64,000 nt of DNA from Bartonella koehlerae C-29 (lineage in GTDB: Bacteria; Pseudomonadota; Alphaproteobacteria; Rhizobiales; Rhizobiaceae): assembly GCF_000706625.1 (NCBI RefSeq), contig NZ_KL407334.1, positions 151,771 through 215,770 on the forward strand, given 5' to 3'. Shown piece by piece: positions 1-9,900 of the stretch. The notes under the pieces are model-generated. The model was not told the origin of the DNA and did no database searches. It saw only the letters and a list, made by a program, of their open reading frames with translations. Numbering within the stretch: the stretch's first letter is position 1; the number at the start of each line of letters is the position of its first letter. The position numbers and the translations under genes were made by a program.

Positions 1-95
1 TACCGCTACCGCTACCGCTACCGCTACCGCTACCGCTACCGCTACCGCTACCGCTACCGCTACCGCTACCGCTACCGCTACCGCTACCGCTACCG
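1..95. repeat. Hexanucleotide tandem repeat (taccgc)n
   Basis: About 15.8 perfect copies of the 6-bp unit taccgc run from the first base of the window, so the array continues to the left. It breaks off at base 95 into AT-rich sequence. Array length is likely to vary between strains through replication slippage. On the minus strand one frame reads alternating Gly-Ser, but I see no start or gene context for it here. Confidence 0.95.
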
Positions 96-283
96 AAAAA
101 ATGTGTTATTTCAAGCTTATAAGCAAGAGGTTATAACGGACATCACCATAAAAAAGCAAAAAACCGATCTTTTTTCTTAAAATTGCCCATCTTTTAAGAA
201 AGCATCTTTAAGAGAAGCCCTTTTAAAGCTATATTTTAAAAAATATCTCCTTTTAAGATAAAGAGTTATAAAAGTTATAGAAC

Positions 284-575
284 TTTGTTTTCTAAAGAAA
301 ATTTATGAATCCATATCAATCGGAACCCGAACAAAAAAAACATTTTCGGTGCACTAACAAACAGTGCACAAAATAAACCCTTGCAGATCAAAAGAGCACT
401 ACCTCTATAAAAAAGAAGTAGTAAAAACCGAAAACGATAACACCACCAAATGAGAGCCAGAGGAGCTTCCCCGGGACCCATCAAAGAGATATTGTTCCCA
501 CCGGGTGAAACTTGGCGCAGCGCATATGCATAACGTTCGGCAACTTAGTGTTTTCAGGAAAACACAATCAAAAAA
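284..575 (-). pseudogene. Decayed tandem copy of the priA 3' end
   Basis: This stretch aligns base for base with the last ~280 bases of priA and its downstream flank (663-945). Shared blocks include gagagccag-ggagcttcc followed by cccatcaaagagatatt, and the tail ending in acacaatcaa. Read on the minus strand it still encodes pieces of the PriA C-terminus (MGPgEAPLALI, YRFR-LLL, APKM). Small indels and substitutions have broken the frame. The flank 215-283 also resembles the flank just downstream of priA (628-663), so the duplicated unit included non-coding DNA. It is a relic of a tandem duplication and not a functional gene. Confidence 0.85.
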
Positions 576-669
576 TTTTATCGTCCGTAGAAAGCAGAGA
601 ATAATAAAACAGACTCTCGTCTAAAAGACCCTTTTAAGCAAATATACCTTCTCATTATAACAATTTTTT

Positions 670-2904
670 CTAAAGAAAACTTTGTGGATCAATATCAATC
701 TGAACCCGAACGGAAGAAGGCATTTTGGGTGCCTTTGCAAGCATCGCGCGAATAAAGCTTTGTATATCAAAACAACGTTGCCCTTGCAGCAAAAGCCGAA
801 AACGATAACGCCCCCGAATGAGAGCCAGTGGAGCTTCCGCGGGGCCCATCAAAGAGATATTTTTTTCATCGGGTGCAACTTGGCGCAACGCACGTGCATA
901 ATATTCTGCCACTTGGCGTTTTTCTGAAGACACAATCAAAGAAGCAAGCCGTCCATAAGGTGGAAGATGATAATGTTCACGCATGGCAATCTCATAAGTA
1001 TAAAAATCCTCACCTTTTTGCGAAAGCAAAGCTTGTATCACCGGATGATCAGGCTGATAGGTTTGCAAGAGGCCTAAACTTTCCAATCCCATACGCCCAG
1101 CCCTCCCTGTGACCTGCGACAAAAGCTGAAAGGTACGCTCTCCCGCACGTAAATCGCCATTTGCAAGCCCAAGATCCGCATCAATAACCCCAACCAGAGA
1201 AATCCCGGGAAAATGGTGTCCTTTCGCAACAAGCTGCGTTCCAATAAGAATATCAACCTCGCGCTTCGCAATTGCTTCCAATTCACGACGCAATTGACCA
1301 ATCCCCCCTTTGAGATCAGTTGACAAAATCAATTGTCGTGACTGTGGAAAAAGCATCCGTGTTTCTTCCGCAATTCTTTCCACACCAGGTCCACAAGCGA
1401 CAAGATGATCTAAAGTCCCACACTCAGGACAAGCTTCTGGAAGAGGCTGATGATATCCACAATGATGGCATTTAAGCTGCCCTTGCGCGCGATGCTCAAC
1501 TAACCAACTTGAACAATCGCTACAATGAAAACGATGACCACAAACCCGACATAAAGTTAAAGGCGCATAACCACGACGATTAAGAAAAAGGAGAGCTTGT
1601 TCGCCTTTTTCGAGCGTTTGTTTTAAAGCATCTTCAAGAGCAGAGGAAATAAAACGCCCCTTTTGCACACCTCCTTGACGCATATCAACCACCCGCAACC
1701 GTGGAAGTGCTGCTTCTTTAAAACGTGATGGCAAATGCACCTTTTGATAACGTCCTCTTAAAACATTTGCTTGGCTCTCAATCGACGGTGTTGCTGAGGA
1801 TAAAACAACAGGAAAATGCTCAAAAGAGCCACGTGCAACCGCCATATCACGTGCATGATAAAAAATACGCTCCTCTTGTTTATAAGCACCATCATGTTCT
1901 TCATCGACAACAATCAACCCAAGTTCATGAAAGGGGAGAAAAAGTGCCGAACGTGCCCCAGCTACAACCCGCACCCGTCCTTCTGCCACCTGCCGCCACA
2001 CACGCTCCCGACGACGTGGTGTCAAATCGGAATGCCATTCTGCCGCTGCGGCTCCAAAACGCGCATGAAAACGATCTAAGAATTGTTGTGTTAAAGCAAT
2101 TTCCGGCAATAAAATCAAAACCTGTTTACCCTCTATAAGCGCTTGGGCAACCGCTTCAAAATACACTTCCGTCTTTCCTGACCCCGTTACACCATCAAGA
2201 AGAAAAACTTGAAACTGCGAAGACACAACACCTTCCCGCAAAAGTCGCGCAGCTTCACTCTGTTCTCTCTCTAACACCGGCGGATCAAAATTCGGATTAG
2301 GCAGCGCCACAAGCGCAGATGGCGGTACCATAACCTCTTCAAAAACTCCAAGCGATTTTAATCCTTCAACGACAGAAACAGAAGTTCCTGCCGCATGCGC
2401 AAGACCAGAACGTGTCCAAACCTCACCATCGCGCGCCAATTCTAAAACCCTTAAGCGTGCTGGTGTTAAACGCCCCACATCTCCCCCACAATACCGCAAA
2501 CCTGACATTTGTGCTTCTGGTTCTAAAGCAGCCGGCACAGACAAAACCAATCGTGCAACAAGACCAAAAGGAGCCATTGTATATCGGCTCACAAAACGCA
2601 AGAATGCAATCATCTCTGCCTTTAATGGCGGGCAATCAAAAACATGAAGAAGAGCACGGAGTTTGTCACGCGCCACCGATGCAGAACTTTGCCCATCTTT
2701 TGCCGTCTGCTCTCCAATACCAATGACAAAACCACAAACGTAGCGCCCCATCACTGGAACACGAACAAAAGAACCAATTTCACACTCCATAGAAGAGGGA
2801 ACTTCATAACTATAAGCATGCACAACAGGAAGAGGCACCAAGACCGAAACAATCTTTCTCTCCTTCACACCCTCTGTCACATGTGACTTCATTTTTTGTA
2901 CCAA
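670..2904 (-). CDS. priA: Primosomal protein N' (replication restart helicase PriA)
   Basis: PriA is a superfamily 2 3'-5' DNA helicase that recognises stalled forks and reloads the replisome through DnaB/DnaC. The 744-residue product has the family's usual length. It shows a Walker A motif GVTGSGKT near residue 237, a DEEH box near 331, and a cysteine-rich zinc-binding insert around 455-500 with repeated CxxC pairs (CRVCGH, CSDCSS, CHHCGY, CPECG). The C-terminal helicase part carries QVTGRAGR. A second ATG four codons in (MKSHV) is an alternative start. The gene stands alone on the minus strand, with a decayed copy of its own 3' end immediately downstream. Confidence 0.97.
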   Translation of the reverse strand: MVQKMKSHVTEGVKERKIVSVLVPLPVVHAYSYEVPSSMECEIGSFVRVPVMGRYVCGFVIGIGEQTAKDGQSSASVARDKLRALLHVFDCPPLKAEMIAFLRFVSRYTMAPFGLVARLVLSVPAALEPEAQMSGLRYCGGDVGRLTPARLRVLELARDGEVWTRSGLAHAAGTSVSVVEGLKSLGVFEEVMVPPSALVALPNPNFDPPVLEREQSEAARLLREGVVSSQFQVFLLDGVTGSGKTEVYFEAVAQALIEGKQVLILLPEIALTQQFLDRFHARFGAAAAEWHSDLTPRRRERVWRQVAEGRVRVVAGARSALFLPFHELGLIVVDEEHDGAYKQEERIFYHARDMAVARGSFEHFPVVLSSATPSIESQANVLRGRYQKVHLPSRFKEAALPRLRVVDMRQGGVQKGRFISSALEDALKQTLEKGEQALLFLNRRGYAPLTLCRVCGHRFHCSDCSSWLVEHRAQGQLKCHHCGYHQPLPEACPECGTLDHLVACGPGVERIAEETRMLFPQSRQLILSTDLKGGIGQLRRELEAIAKREVDILIGTQLVAKGHHFPGISLVGVIDADLGLANGDLRAGERTFQLLSQVTGRAGRMGLESLGLLQTYQPDHPVIQALLSQKGEDFYTYEIAMREHYHLPPYGRLASLIVSSEKRQVAEYYARALRQVAPDEKNISLMGPAEAPLALIRGRYRFRLLLQGQRCFDIQSFIRAMLAKAPKMPSSVRVQIDIDPQSFL

Positions 2905-3647
2905 CTTTTCATAGTCCCCTTATATACCAACTTTGACCTTGCACTTCTATCTTTGACAAATCATCCGTTACGAAACCTTCCTTGCATAGCGTATCACTCC
3001 TCCCATCAACAACGCCCCATCAAAAACACCTCTTGGCAACCCTGTCCATTTAATGCATATCTCTTCACCACCCCCAACAAAACAAGCAACTTTTCTCCTC
3101 CATAAGAGATACCCCCATATCTCCATGCATGTGATCCAATCATAAAACAAGATGTTATCTTTAAACTCATGCAATTTATGTTATCGATAATTTTAAAACG
3201 ATCGCATCTAACAGTGACTATCTAAGTTTATGAAACGAAACATATTATGAAGGGAGCTGCTGTACATTTCATTTGAACGTTACATGCGTTATAATATCCG
3301 CATCATGATTTGCTCATACAAGACAATCTTTTATAAAAAATGGTCAATTGAATCGAGCATAAAAGTGTTGATTCTAAAGGGAGTTATATAAAATAAATGC
3401 ATATAATCTATTGACTTTATTATATATAATGTAGCTCACAAACAGAAACACTAGAGAACATCATAAACAAAACCTTCGCACAGTTTAGCCTCTTTCCAAT
3501 GCCTCATTTTTCTTTTTTTCCAACTTACCATATGAGAGTGCATGTGCTCCCTCTTGCTTTTGCCATAAACAATAGCGCATAACAAAAAAAACAGGAGAAA
3601 GCATCACAAGCTTTGAATAAACAAGCGAAAAACTAAGGAGATGGGAG
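2905..3647. other. Intergenic region between divergent priA and the transaldolase gene
   Basis: This 743-bp AT-rich gap must contain the promoters of both divergent genes. I see no conserved ORF, RNA gene or strong hairpin in it. An AT-rich block at 3405-3440 (TTGACTTTATTA then TATATAATG) looks promoter-like, but its -35/-10 spacing is too short to assign. A purine-rich AAGGAG lies about 8 bases before the transaldolase ATG. Confidence 0.5.
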
Positions 3648-4301
3648 ATGAAATTTTTTGTGGATAGCGCCAATATTGAAGAGATCCAAGAATTACAAAA
3701 TTTAAACCTCATTGATGGTGTAACCACCAATCCCTCACTCATCTTAAAATCAGGACGCAATATTCTTGAAGTTACAAAAGAAATTTGTACTCTCGTACGT
3801 GGACCTGTTTCTGCCGAAGTTGCAGCAACGGAATTTGAAGACATCATGAAAGAAGCAGCTGTTTTAGCAAAAATTGCTGATAATATTTGCATCAAACTTC
3901 CCTTAACCTTTGATGGATTAAAAGCCTGTAAAGCTCTGACAGCGCAAGGATTAAAAACCAATCTCACGCTTTGTTTTTCTGCCAATCAAGCCTTATTAGC
4001 CGCCAAAGCAGGAGCAACATTCATTTCACCATTTGTTGGCAGACTCGATGATTACGGAATAAATGGGAGTGACCTGCTTTATGAAATTCGCACAATTTAT
4101 GATAACTACAACTTTGCAACGCAAATTTTAGCAGCTTCAATTCGCACCGTTAATCACGTCAAAGAAGCAGCACTAAGCGGTACAGATGTTGCCACTGTTC
4201 CACCAGAAATCTTAAAAGCACTGGTTAAACATCCCCTAACCGAGAAAGGTTTGCAAAATTTCCTCGAAGACTGGAAAAAAACCGGACAAAATATCGCTTA
4301 A
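3648..4301 (+). CDS. tal: Transaldolase / fructose-6-phosphate aldolase family protein
   Basis: This is a 217-residue member of the small transaldolase (TalC/FSA) subfamily. These enzymes move dihydroxyacetone units between sugar phosphates in the non-oxidative pentose phosphate pathway, or cleave fructose 6-phosphate. Diagnostic blocks are the N-terminus [23 protein letters not shown] near residue 26, and the catalytic-lysine strand IKLPLT near 85. They are followed by [26 protein letters not shown] near 108-136 and QILAASIRT near 165. Length alone cannot separate transaldolase from aldolase activity. It converges with lptE, and the junction between the two is duplicated just downstream. Confidence 0.93.
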   Translation: MKFFVDSANIEEIQELQNLNLIDGVTTNPSLILKSGRNILEVTKEICTLVRGPVSAEVAATEFEDIMKEAAVLAKIADNICIKLPLTFDGLKACKALTAQGLKTNLTLCFSANQALLAAKAGATFISPFVGRLDDYGINGSDLLYEIRTIYDNYNFATQILAASIRTVNHVKEAALSGTDVATVPPEILKALVKHPLTEKGLQNFLEDWKKTGQNIA

Positions 4302-4572
4302 CCTTTTGCAAAATCCCTTGAAAGCAACAGGAAAATCTATTCAGCTAAGTTCCTCAGCCACATGCTTTAACGCATCTTTTTCTGCTTGCAGAGTTGCATA
4401 TTCTTGGAGCAGCCGTTCAAAAGACACACGCAGAGTTGTCCTACCGTTAGCACTAAGTGATGCAGATGTTGCCACAAACCGCCATCTTAAAAGCGTTCAT
4501 CAAACATCCTTTAACCGAGAAAGGTTTGCAAAGCTTCCTCGAAAACTGAAAAAACAACCGACAAAATAACGT
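4302..4572. repeat. Decayed tandem duplication of the tal/lptE convergent junction
   Basis: The segment 4302-4455 copies the last ~155 bases of lptE (original 4578-4730); both contain gcttgcagagttgcatattc. It is followed directly by 4453-4571, which copies the last ~125 bases of the transaldolase gene (original 4177-4301); both contain accgagaaaggtttgcaaa. The order is therefore tal, lptE-end copy, tal-end copy, lptE, as expected if a ~275-bp junction was duplicated in tandem. Both copies carry substitutions and indels and are not expected to be expressed. Confidence 0.9.
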
Positions 4573-5148
4573 TTAACTTTTTGCAAGATCCCCTGAAAGT
4601 AACAAGAAAATCTGTTCAGCCAACTCCTCAGCGACACGCTTCCGCGCATCTTTCTCTGCTTGCAGAGTTGCATATTCTTGGCGCATCCTCTCAAAGGATG
4701 TGCTCATAGTTGCCATGCCGTTGGCAACAGGAATATTTTTCATATTTTTTAAGGTATAAAATGCTTTGCTCATCACGGTTCCAACGGAAGGCCGCCCGCT
4801 CCTCTTTTTGTCGAAATCAATCTCTATTTGGACAGATTCCTTTGTAAATACAGAGATCTTTAATACCAATTGATAAATCGGAGTAGAAGGTTTACTGCCA
4901 TTTCCATAAAGAAGAAAGAGCAGATGATTGCGCACCATTTGACCAAAACGATCTGACGGTTCTTCAATGACGATAGAGGCAAGCTTTTCAGAAAGTCCTA
5001 AAGAATTTTTCCTTGAAGACCTATCCGCAACAGACTCTATCATCGACATCTGAGGCACCTGACGATAAAGTGGTTCAATTTTGCACCCACAAAGAAGCGT
5101 GAATAAAACCGCTAAACCAGCAGGAATAAAACTTTTAAAGAACAACAT
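4573..5148 (-). CDS. lptE: LPS-assembly lipoprotein LptE
   Basis: LptE is the outer-membrane lipoprotein that plugs the LptD barrel and helps deliver lipopolysaccharide to the cell surface. The protein begins with a lipoprotein signal: a lysine, a hydrophobic stretch and the lipobox LLCGC, with the acylated Cys near residue 22. The sequence that follows (IEPLYR) is typical of alphaproteobacterial LptE. I chose the ATG at 5148 because AAAGGA lies 8 bases upstream; the longer frame from 5169 has no ribosome site. The gene overlaps the end of leuS by 14 bases, the usual rhizobial leuS-lptE pairing, and implies cotranscription. Product about 191 residues. Confidence 0.9.
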   Translation of the reverse strand: MLFFKSFIPAGLAVLFTLLCGCKIEPLYRQVPQMSMIESVADRSSRKNSLGLSEKLASIVIEEPSDRFGQMVRNHLLFLLYGNGSKPSTPIYQLVLKISVFTKESVQIEIDFDKKRSGRPSVGTVMSKAFYTLKNMKNIPVANGMATMSTSFERMRQEYATLQAEKDARKRVAEELAEQIFLLLSGDLAKS

Positions 5149-7777
5149 TGACAATCCTTTGTGGAACAATAATCATTTTTTTCACGGACTTTGTGATAAG
5201 ATGTGCCTTTACAAAATCAAGAGCTAAAACAGCTTCTTCAATCATTGCTTTACTGGCTGTTGCTGCCACAATCACCTCACCGCGTTTTTTACCATTAATC
5301 TGTACTGGTAAGGTATAGCATTCTTCAACGGTTAATGCGCGGTCACAAACAGGCCAAGGAAGTTCAGACATTAAAGTTTTCTCCCCTAAAGCAGCGTGGC
5401 ATTCCTCGGCTAAATGAGGCATGATAGGAGCAATCATCGCAAGAAAAAAATCCATCGCTTGACGCAAAGCAGCCTTCATTTCATCCTCAACATTTTCTAT
5501 CCTGTTTAACAATGGCGCCATGATGTTCAAGAATTCATAAAGACGTGCAATTGCCCGATTAAAAGCAAATTTTTCCAAATCATCTTCCACAGCATGGAGC
5601 GTGCGATGTGCTGCTTTTGAGAGTTGCAAAGCCGCTCCCTGCTGCCCAGCACAAGGCGCCACATCTTTTAACACCGGAACACTCAAAGCCACACAACGCC
5701 AAACGCGTTGCACAAAACGATGTGCTCCTTCAACACCCGATTCTGTCCAGATAACATCCCGCTCAGGAGGAGAATCGGATAAAACAAACCAGCGCACAGT
5801 ATCGGCTCCATAGGATGCAATAATCTCATCAGGATCAACGACATTCTTTTTTGATTTTGACATTTTTTCAATCAAACCAATCGTCACTTCGCTTTGATCA
5901 GTTAATTTATAAGCCTGACGTTTCCCATCCTTTTCAACAATCGAAATTTCTTCTGGTGAAACCCATCCCTTCTCATCCCGATAAGTTTCATGCACCACCA
6001 TCCCTTGGGTAAACAGCCCTTTAAAAGGTTCATCGACAGTCACATACCCCATCAATTTCATGGCACGCATAAAAAAACGCGCATAGAGAAGATGCAAAAT
6101 TGCATGTTCAATTCCACCGATATATTGTTGTACAGGCAACCATTTAGTTGTTGCTTGCTGATCAACGGGCTCTTGTGCAAAAGGTGCCGTAAAACGCGCA
6201 TAATACCAAGAAGAGTCAACAAATGTATCCATTGTATCGGTTTCGCGTTTAGCAGGATTTCCACAGACAGGACAAGCAACTGCTTGCCATGTTTCATGGC
6301 GCACAAGAGGATTACCCGGCTGCTCAAACGTTACATCATCAGGCAACACAACGGGTAAATCAGCACGCGGGACAGGAACTACCCCACAAGATATACAATA
6401 GATCATTGGAATAGGGCATCCCCAATAACGTTGACGCGAAATACCCCAATCGCGCAAGCGAAATTGCACTGTTTTTTCCCCCTGAGGCTGCCCATTAAGC
6501 ATTTGCTTCTCAAGCCTTTTAGCTGCTTCTTCAAAAGCCTGTTGTGGTGTCAAACCATCCAAAAAGCTGGAATTGATCATCACCCCATCACCGATATAAG
6601 GCGTTTCAGCAATGACGAAATCTTCTCTCTCAAGCCCTGAAGGCAAAACCACCGGCTGCACAGGAAGATCATATTTACGAGCAAAATCGAAATCTCTCTG
6701 ATCATGGGCAGGACAGCCAAAAACAGCTCCCGTTCCGTAGTCCATAAGCACAAAATTGGCGATATAGACAGGAATATGCACCGTTGCATCAAAGGGATGA
6801 ACAGCCAAGAGAGGTGTAAGAAATCCTTGTTTTTCAGCTGTTTCAAGCGCTGCGTTTGTTGTTCCACCACACCGACAATTTTCAATAAAATCGCTCAGTG
6901 TTTTGTCCTTTTTCGCGAGAGCTTGCGCAATGGGATGATCGACAGAGAGCGCCAAAAAGGAAGCTCCAAACAGCGTATCAGGCCGGGTGGAATAACAGAC
7001 AACTTCGTTAAAGGACTCACAAACCTCATCACTTCCCTCTGTTGGCTTCAAAGCCCAACGAATCAGGAGTCCTTGTGACTTCCCAATCCAATTCTTTTGC
7101 ATAATGCGGACTTTTTCAGGCCACTGTTCAAGCTCTTCAAGTCCTGCCAGTAAATCTTCACTAAAATCACTAATTTTTAAAAACCACTGCGTTAATTCAC
7201 GCTGTTCAACCAAGGCGCCAGACCGCCAACCGCGCCCATCAACAACCTGCTCATTCGCCAAAACAGTCTGATCAACGGGGTCCCAATTCACCTTAGCCAC
7301 TTTGCGCGCCACCAAGCCCTTTTGATAAAAATCAAGAAACAGCATTTGTTGGCGATAGTAATATTCCACATCGCAAGTAGCAAACTCGCGCGACCAATCC
7401 ACTGAGAGTCCTAACTGCTTTAACTGCCCACGCATCACAGCAATATTCTGATAGGTCCAAGTTTTGGGATGCACTTTATTTTGCATAGCAGCATTTTCAG
7501 CAGGCATACCAAAAGCATCCCACCCCATAGGATGAAGCACATTAAATCCCTTTGCGCGTTTATAGCGAGCAACTACATCCCCCATGGCATAATTGCGCAC
7601 ATGCCCCATGTGAATGCGGCCTGAAGGATAAGGGAACATCTCCAAAATATAATATTTTTCACGGCGATCTTCTTGGACAGTCTGAAAAATTTTCTTTTCA
7701 TCCCAAATTGCTTGCCATTTCTGTTCCTGAGCACGTGGATTATAGCGCTCGCCTAAATGATAATGTTCAATTGTCAT
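5135..7777 (-). CDS. leuS: Leucyl-tRNA synthetase
   Basis: A class I aminoacyl-tRNA synthetase that charges tRNA-Leu. The 880-residue product has the bacterial LeuS length. It contains the HIGH-type motif ([12 protein letters not shown]) near residue 52 and the KMSKS motif (EKMSKSKKN) near 640. The editing (CP1) domain between them holds the threonine-rich block [16 protein letters not shown]. The C-terminus ends in an anticodon-binding and [11 protein letters not shown]-type domain. The gene lies upstream of and overlaps lptE, and is transcribed divergently from the PLP-protein gene at 7940. Confidence 0.98.
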   Translation of the reverse strand: MTIEHYHLGERYNPRAQEQKWQAIWDEKKIFQTVQEDRREKYYILEMFPYPSGRIHMGHVRNYAMGDVVARYKRAKGFNVLHPMGWDAFGMPAENAAMQNKVHPKTWTYQNIAVMRGQLKQLGLSVDWSREFATCDVEYYYRQQMLFLDFYQKGLVARKVAKVNWDPVDQTVLANEQVVDGRGWRSGALVEQRELTQWFLKISDFSEDLLAGLEELEQWPEKVRIMQKNWIGKSQGLLIRWALKPTEGSDEVCESFNEVVCYSTRPDTLFGASFLALSVDHPIAQALAKKDKTLSDFIENCRCGGTTNAALETAEKQGFLTPLLAVHPFDATVHIPVYIANFVLMDYGTGAVFGCPAHDQRDFDFARKYDLPVQPVVLPSGLEREDFVIAETPYIGDGVMINSSFLDGLTPQQAFEEAAKRLEKQMLNGQPQGEKTVQFRLRDWGISRQRYWGCPIPMIYCISCGVVPVPRADLPVVLPDDVTFEQPGNPLVRHETWQAVACPVCGNPAKRETDTMDTFVDSSWYYARFTAPFAQEPVDQQATTKWLPVQQYIGGIEHAILHLLYARFFMRAMKLMGYVTVDEPFKGLFTQGMVVHETYRDEKGWVSPEEISIVEKDGKRQAYKLTDQSEVTIGLIEKMSKSKKNVVDPDEIIASYGADTVRWFVLSDSPPERDVIWTESGVEGAHRFVQRVWRCVALSVPVLKDVAPCAGQQGAALQLSKAAHRTLHAVEDDLEKFAFNRAIARLYEFLNIMAPLLNRIENVEDEMKAALRQAMDFFLAMIAPIMPHLAEECHAALGEKTLMSELPWPVCDRALTVEECYTLPVQINGKKRGEVIVAATASKAMIEEAVLALDFVKAHLITKSVKKMIIVPQRIVNVVL

Positions 7778-7939
7778 TTCTATTATACTCTTTATAAAAT
7801 TGAACTAAAAAATTTGTTTTATGCTTGACCATGGATTAACCCCTTCGTCAACATTTTCAGTAAATATTTCACGAAGTATTTTTCAAAGCTCTTACAAATA
7901 ATAATGCAATCACTCAATAAAAACAGAAAGTATGAAAAG

Positions 7940-8629
7940 ATGAGCACATACATCACCCCCCATAACTCTTGCATTGAAGCATGGAAAAATCTACAAAAGG
8001 ACATTACTGAAACATGCAAAAACTATCATCGCCCCGCAGAAGAGGTTCAGCTTATTGCTGTTTCAAAAACTGTATCTGCAGAAAACATACTCCCTCTTTT
8101 ACAAGCAGGTCAGTCTGTTTTTGCAGAAAACCGCGTGCAAGAAACGACTGAAAAATGGCCAGTTTTGCGTCAACAATTTGAAAATATTGAACTTCATCTC
8201 ATCGGCCCTTTACAATCGAATAAAATAGCACAAGCAGTCAAAATTTTTGATGTCATACAAACTGTCGACCGCGAAAAAATAGCCAAAAGCTTAAGCATAG
8301 AAATGCAAAAACAACAAAGAACGCTCCCCTGCTACATTCAAGTCAATATTGGCTTAGAACCGCAAAAAAATGGCATTGCACCACAAGAAGTGATTCCTTT
8401 TGCTGCCCAATGTAAAAATCACTATGGACTTGATATCATAGGTCTTATGGCCATTCCCCCTGTAGAAGAGAACCCTGGTCCCTATTTCGCCCTGTTAGCA
8501 AAATTAGCAAAACAAGCTGGTCTTCCAAAGCTTTCAATGGGCATGTCCAATGATTTTAAAACAGCCATTCAATTTGGTTCTAACGTCCTTCGCATCGGCT
8601 CTGCTTTATTTGGAAAGCGCCCTCTCTGA
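7940..8629 (+). CDS. YggS/PROSC-family pyridoxal-phosphate homeostasis protein
   Basis: A member of the alanine-racemase N-terminal-fold family that binds pyridoxal 5'-phosphate and buffers its level in the cytosol. No enzymatic reaction is established for the family. Visible motifs are LIAVSKTVSAENI, with the PLP-binding lysine, near residue 38, FAENRVQE near 62, HLIGPLQSNK near 86, and the C-terminal LSMGMSNDFKTAIQFGSNVLRIGSALFG. I prefer the ATG at 7940 (MSTYIT) because it follows a purine-rich stretch; an in-frame ATG at 7904 lacks one. About 229 residues. Confidence 0.92.
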   Translation: MSTYITPHNSCIEAWKNLQKDITETCKNYHRPAEEVQLIAVSKTVSAENILPLLQAGQSVFAENRVQETTEKWPVLRQQFENIELHLIGPLQSNKIAQAVKIFDVIQTVDREKIAKSLSIEMQKQQRTLPCYIQVNIGLEPQKNGIAPQEVIPFAAQCKNHYGLDIIGLMAIPPVEENPGPYFALLAKLAKQAGLPKLSMGMSNDFKTAIQFGSNVLRIGSALFGKRPL

Positions 8630-9169
8630 TCAGCCCCTCCACCAAAAGTGCCAAAAAAAAAAGAACCCATTTATAAAGGCAAAATGATAAAAAAATGCAT
8701 GTGAGTTGCACACGAATGGAAAAGAGTACCGCAAGATAAATAACCGCAAAAGAACATTCAGCACGATTTTTGCGATGGTTTCCGTTAAAAACATTGTATC
8801 AACTTCTCCAATACGTGTGAACAGTTCCTCCACTTGCCAATGGCGTAAAACAAGCAGAAGCGGCTTAAAAGATGGGTGTAAATACGACACCCAAATTTCA
8901 ATGATAGCACATAAATTTTCTGTACGCTGAAAAGGATAAGATGCTATCAGTAATTGCCTGAAAAATAAAATTCACCAAGCCAAAAAACACAAAATAATAG
9001 CAACGAAACTGAGTCCGATAAAGATATGAATGTATTTCTTTTAAAACAAAGAGAAGAATTCTAATTTTTCAGATGAATAACTCTTTTTATTTTATGCTTT
9101 TGTTAACAATAAGTATTTATTATTGTTTTACATTTAACACGTATTACTTTATTTATTAGGAGTAATACT
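8630..9169. other. Intergenic region, no confident gene
   Basis: This AT-rich gap follows the PLP-protein gene. A minus-strand frame at 8630-8890 reads through without a stop (it includes VEELFTRIGEVDTMFLTETIAK and hydrophobic runs), but I recognise no family and see no ribosome site. I treat it as unassigned sequence, possibly a gene remnant. An AT-rich stretch at 9090-9150 precedes the small ORF at 9170. Confidence 0.4.
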
Positions 9170-9268
9170 ATGAATACAGATAATACATTTATTATTTATA
9201 CAGCGCTTTTATTACTATTTTTAAAAATTAAATTTGATATTGCTCTAAAATGCATGATAACCAATTAA
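9170..9268 (+). CDS. Putative 32-residue membrane peptide
   Basis: A short ORF begins with ATG, 6 bases after a clear AGGAG ribosome site (9158-9163). It encodes about 32 residues: a polar start (MNTDNT), a hydrophobic stretch long enough to cross a membrane once (IIYTALLLLFL), then KIKFDIALKCMITN. I do not recognise a family. It lies 39 bases upstream of a broken glycine-zipper peptide gene on the same strand, so the two may have formed one unit such as a small toxin or bacteriocin-like locus. That role is inference. The strong ribosome site is the main support that it is translated. Confidence 0.35.
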   Translation: MNTDNTFIIYTALLLLFLKIKFDIALKCMITN

Positions 9269-9307
9269 TTTGTATCATTGTGATATGATTTTTATAATTA
9301 AGTAAGT

Positions 9308-9534
9308 ATGTTCGATTCAGGCTTAGTTTATACTATAGATGATTCAACACCTGTTTATAGAAGTACATGTAGCTCTAGTGATTTTGCTTATCACATGGGT
9401 GCAATCGGCTTGCAAATAGGAGCTCAAATAGGAGTATTTGCAGCATTTCAGGTGCTATAACTGGAGGACCAACAGGTGCAGTTACAGGTGGCCTCATAGG
9501 TTTCGGAGGAATTTTCTTAGGAAGTGCTCTTTGA
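9308..9534 (+). pseudogene. Frameshifted glycine-zipper peptide gene, bacteriocin-like
   Basis: The frame from 9308 encodes about 50 residues (MFDSGLVYTIDDSTPV, then GAIGLQIGAQIGVFAAF) and stops at 9460. The next frame, entered at 9451, continues at once with GAITGGPTGAVTGGLIGFGG and ends with a TGA at 9534. Joined by one frameshift, the product would be about 75 residues: a polar leader and a glycine-zipper membrane segment. That architecture is common in class II-type bacteriocins and other membrane-inserting small proteins. I cannot assign a named family. The frame break at 9449-9453 suggests it is dead in this strain. Confidence 0.55.
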
Positions 9535-9590
9535 AACTTGGTAAAGAAAGCTCATGAATGTTAGTTCTAATTTATAGAGAATAGCTACAA

Positions 9591-9683
9591 AGATATCTCT
9601 GAAGTTAAGTAATTTTGTAACCATATTCAAAAAAATATACCAAAGTTAAATATCTATAGATAAAACAGTCTTCAGAGATATCT
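9591..9683. repeat. 14-bp perfect inverted repeat
   Basis: AGATATCTCTGAAG at 9591-9604 is matched exactly by its reverse complement CTTCAGAGATATCT at 9670-9683, leaving a 65-base spacer. The pair lies between the broken glycine-zipper gene and the next broken small ORF. It could be a large stem-loop or the ends of a very small mobile element; no flanking target duplication is evident. Confidence 0.6.
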
Positions 9684-9701
9684 CTTTCTTGGAATTTTAT
9701 T

Positions 9702-9900
9702 ATGATGAATATTTTTGACCAGATTAAAGAATTATTAGATAATAATTCTTTACATTTTTAGGTATTCCTATTTTACGAAAATTTAGTGATCTCAGTTGAA
9801 AGGAAGCTGTAAAAACAATATTATGCATAGTAATTCTGTTCTTTATCATTAATGGTTTTCGTAAATATACTGGTTTATATTAATACTTTAATGAGTTTAT
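9702..9900 (+). pseudogene. Remnant of a small membrane-protein gene
   Basis: Starting at 9702, MMNIFDQIKELLDNNSLHF is followed by an in-frame stop. Beyond it another frame reads GIPILRKFSDLS, a stop, and then a hydrophobic segment ILCIVILFFIINGF with a basic tail, ending near 9882. Together they look like one small single-span protein with two lesions. Its position after the glycine-zipper gene would suit an immunity or accessory peptide, but nothing in the sequence proves that. Confidence 0.3.

Noticed and set aside
3405-3440. Promoter TTGACT/TATAAT upstream of the transaldolase gene
   Set aside because: The two hexamers are only about 8-10 bases apart, too close for a sigma-70 promoter.
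3485-3985. Minus-strand frame of 166 codons over the transaldolase gene
   Set aside because: It is the antisense shadow of a strongly conserved gene and has no family of its own.
8630-8890. Open minus-strand frame of 86 codons
   Set aside because: No recognisable family and no ribosome site. Its hydrophobic character comes from T-rich DNA, so I left it as unassigned sequence.
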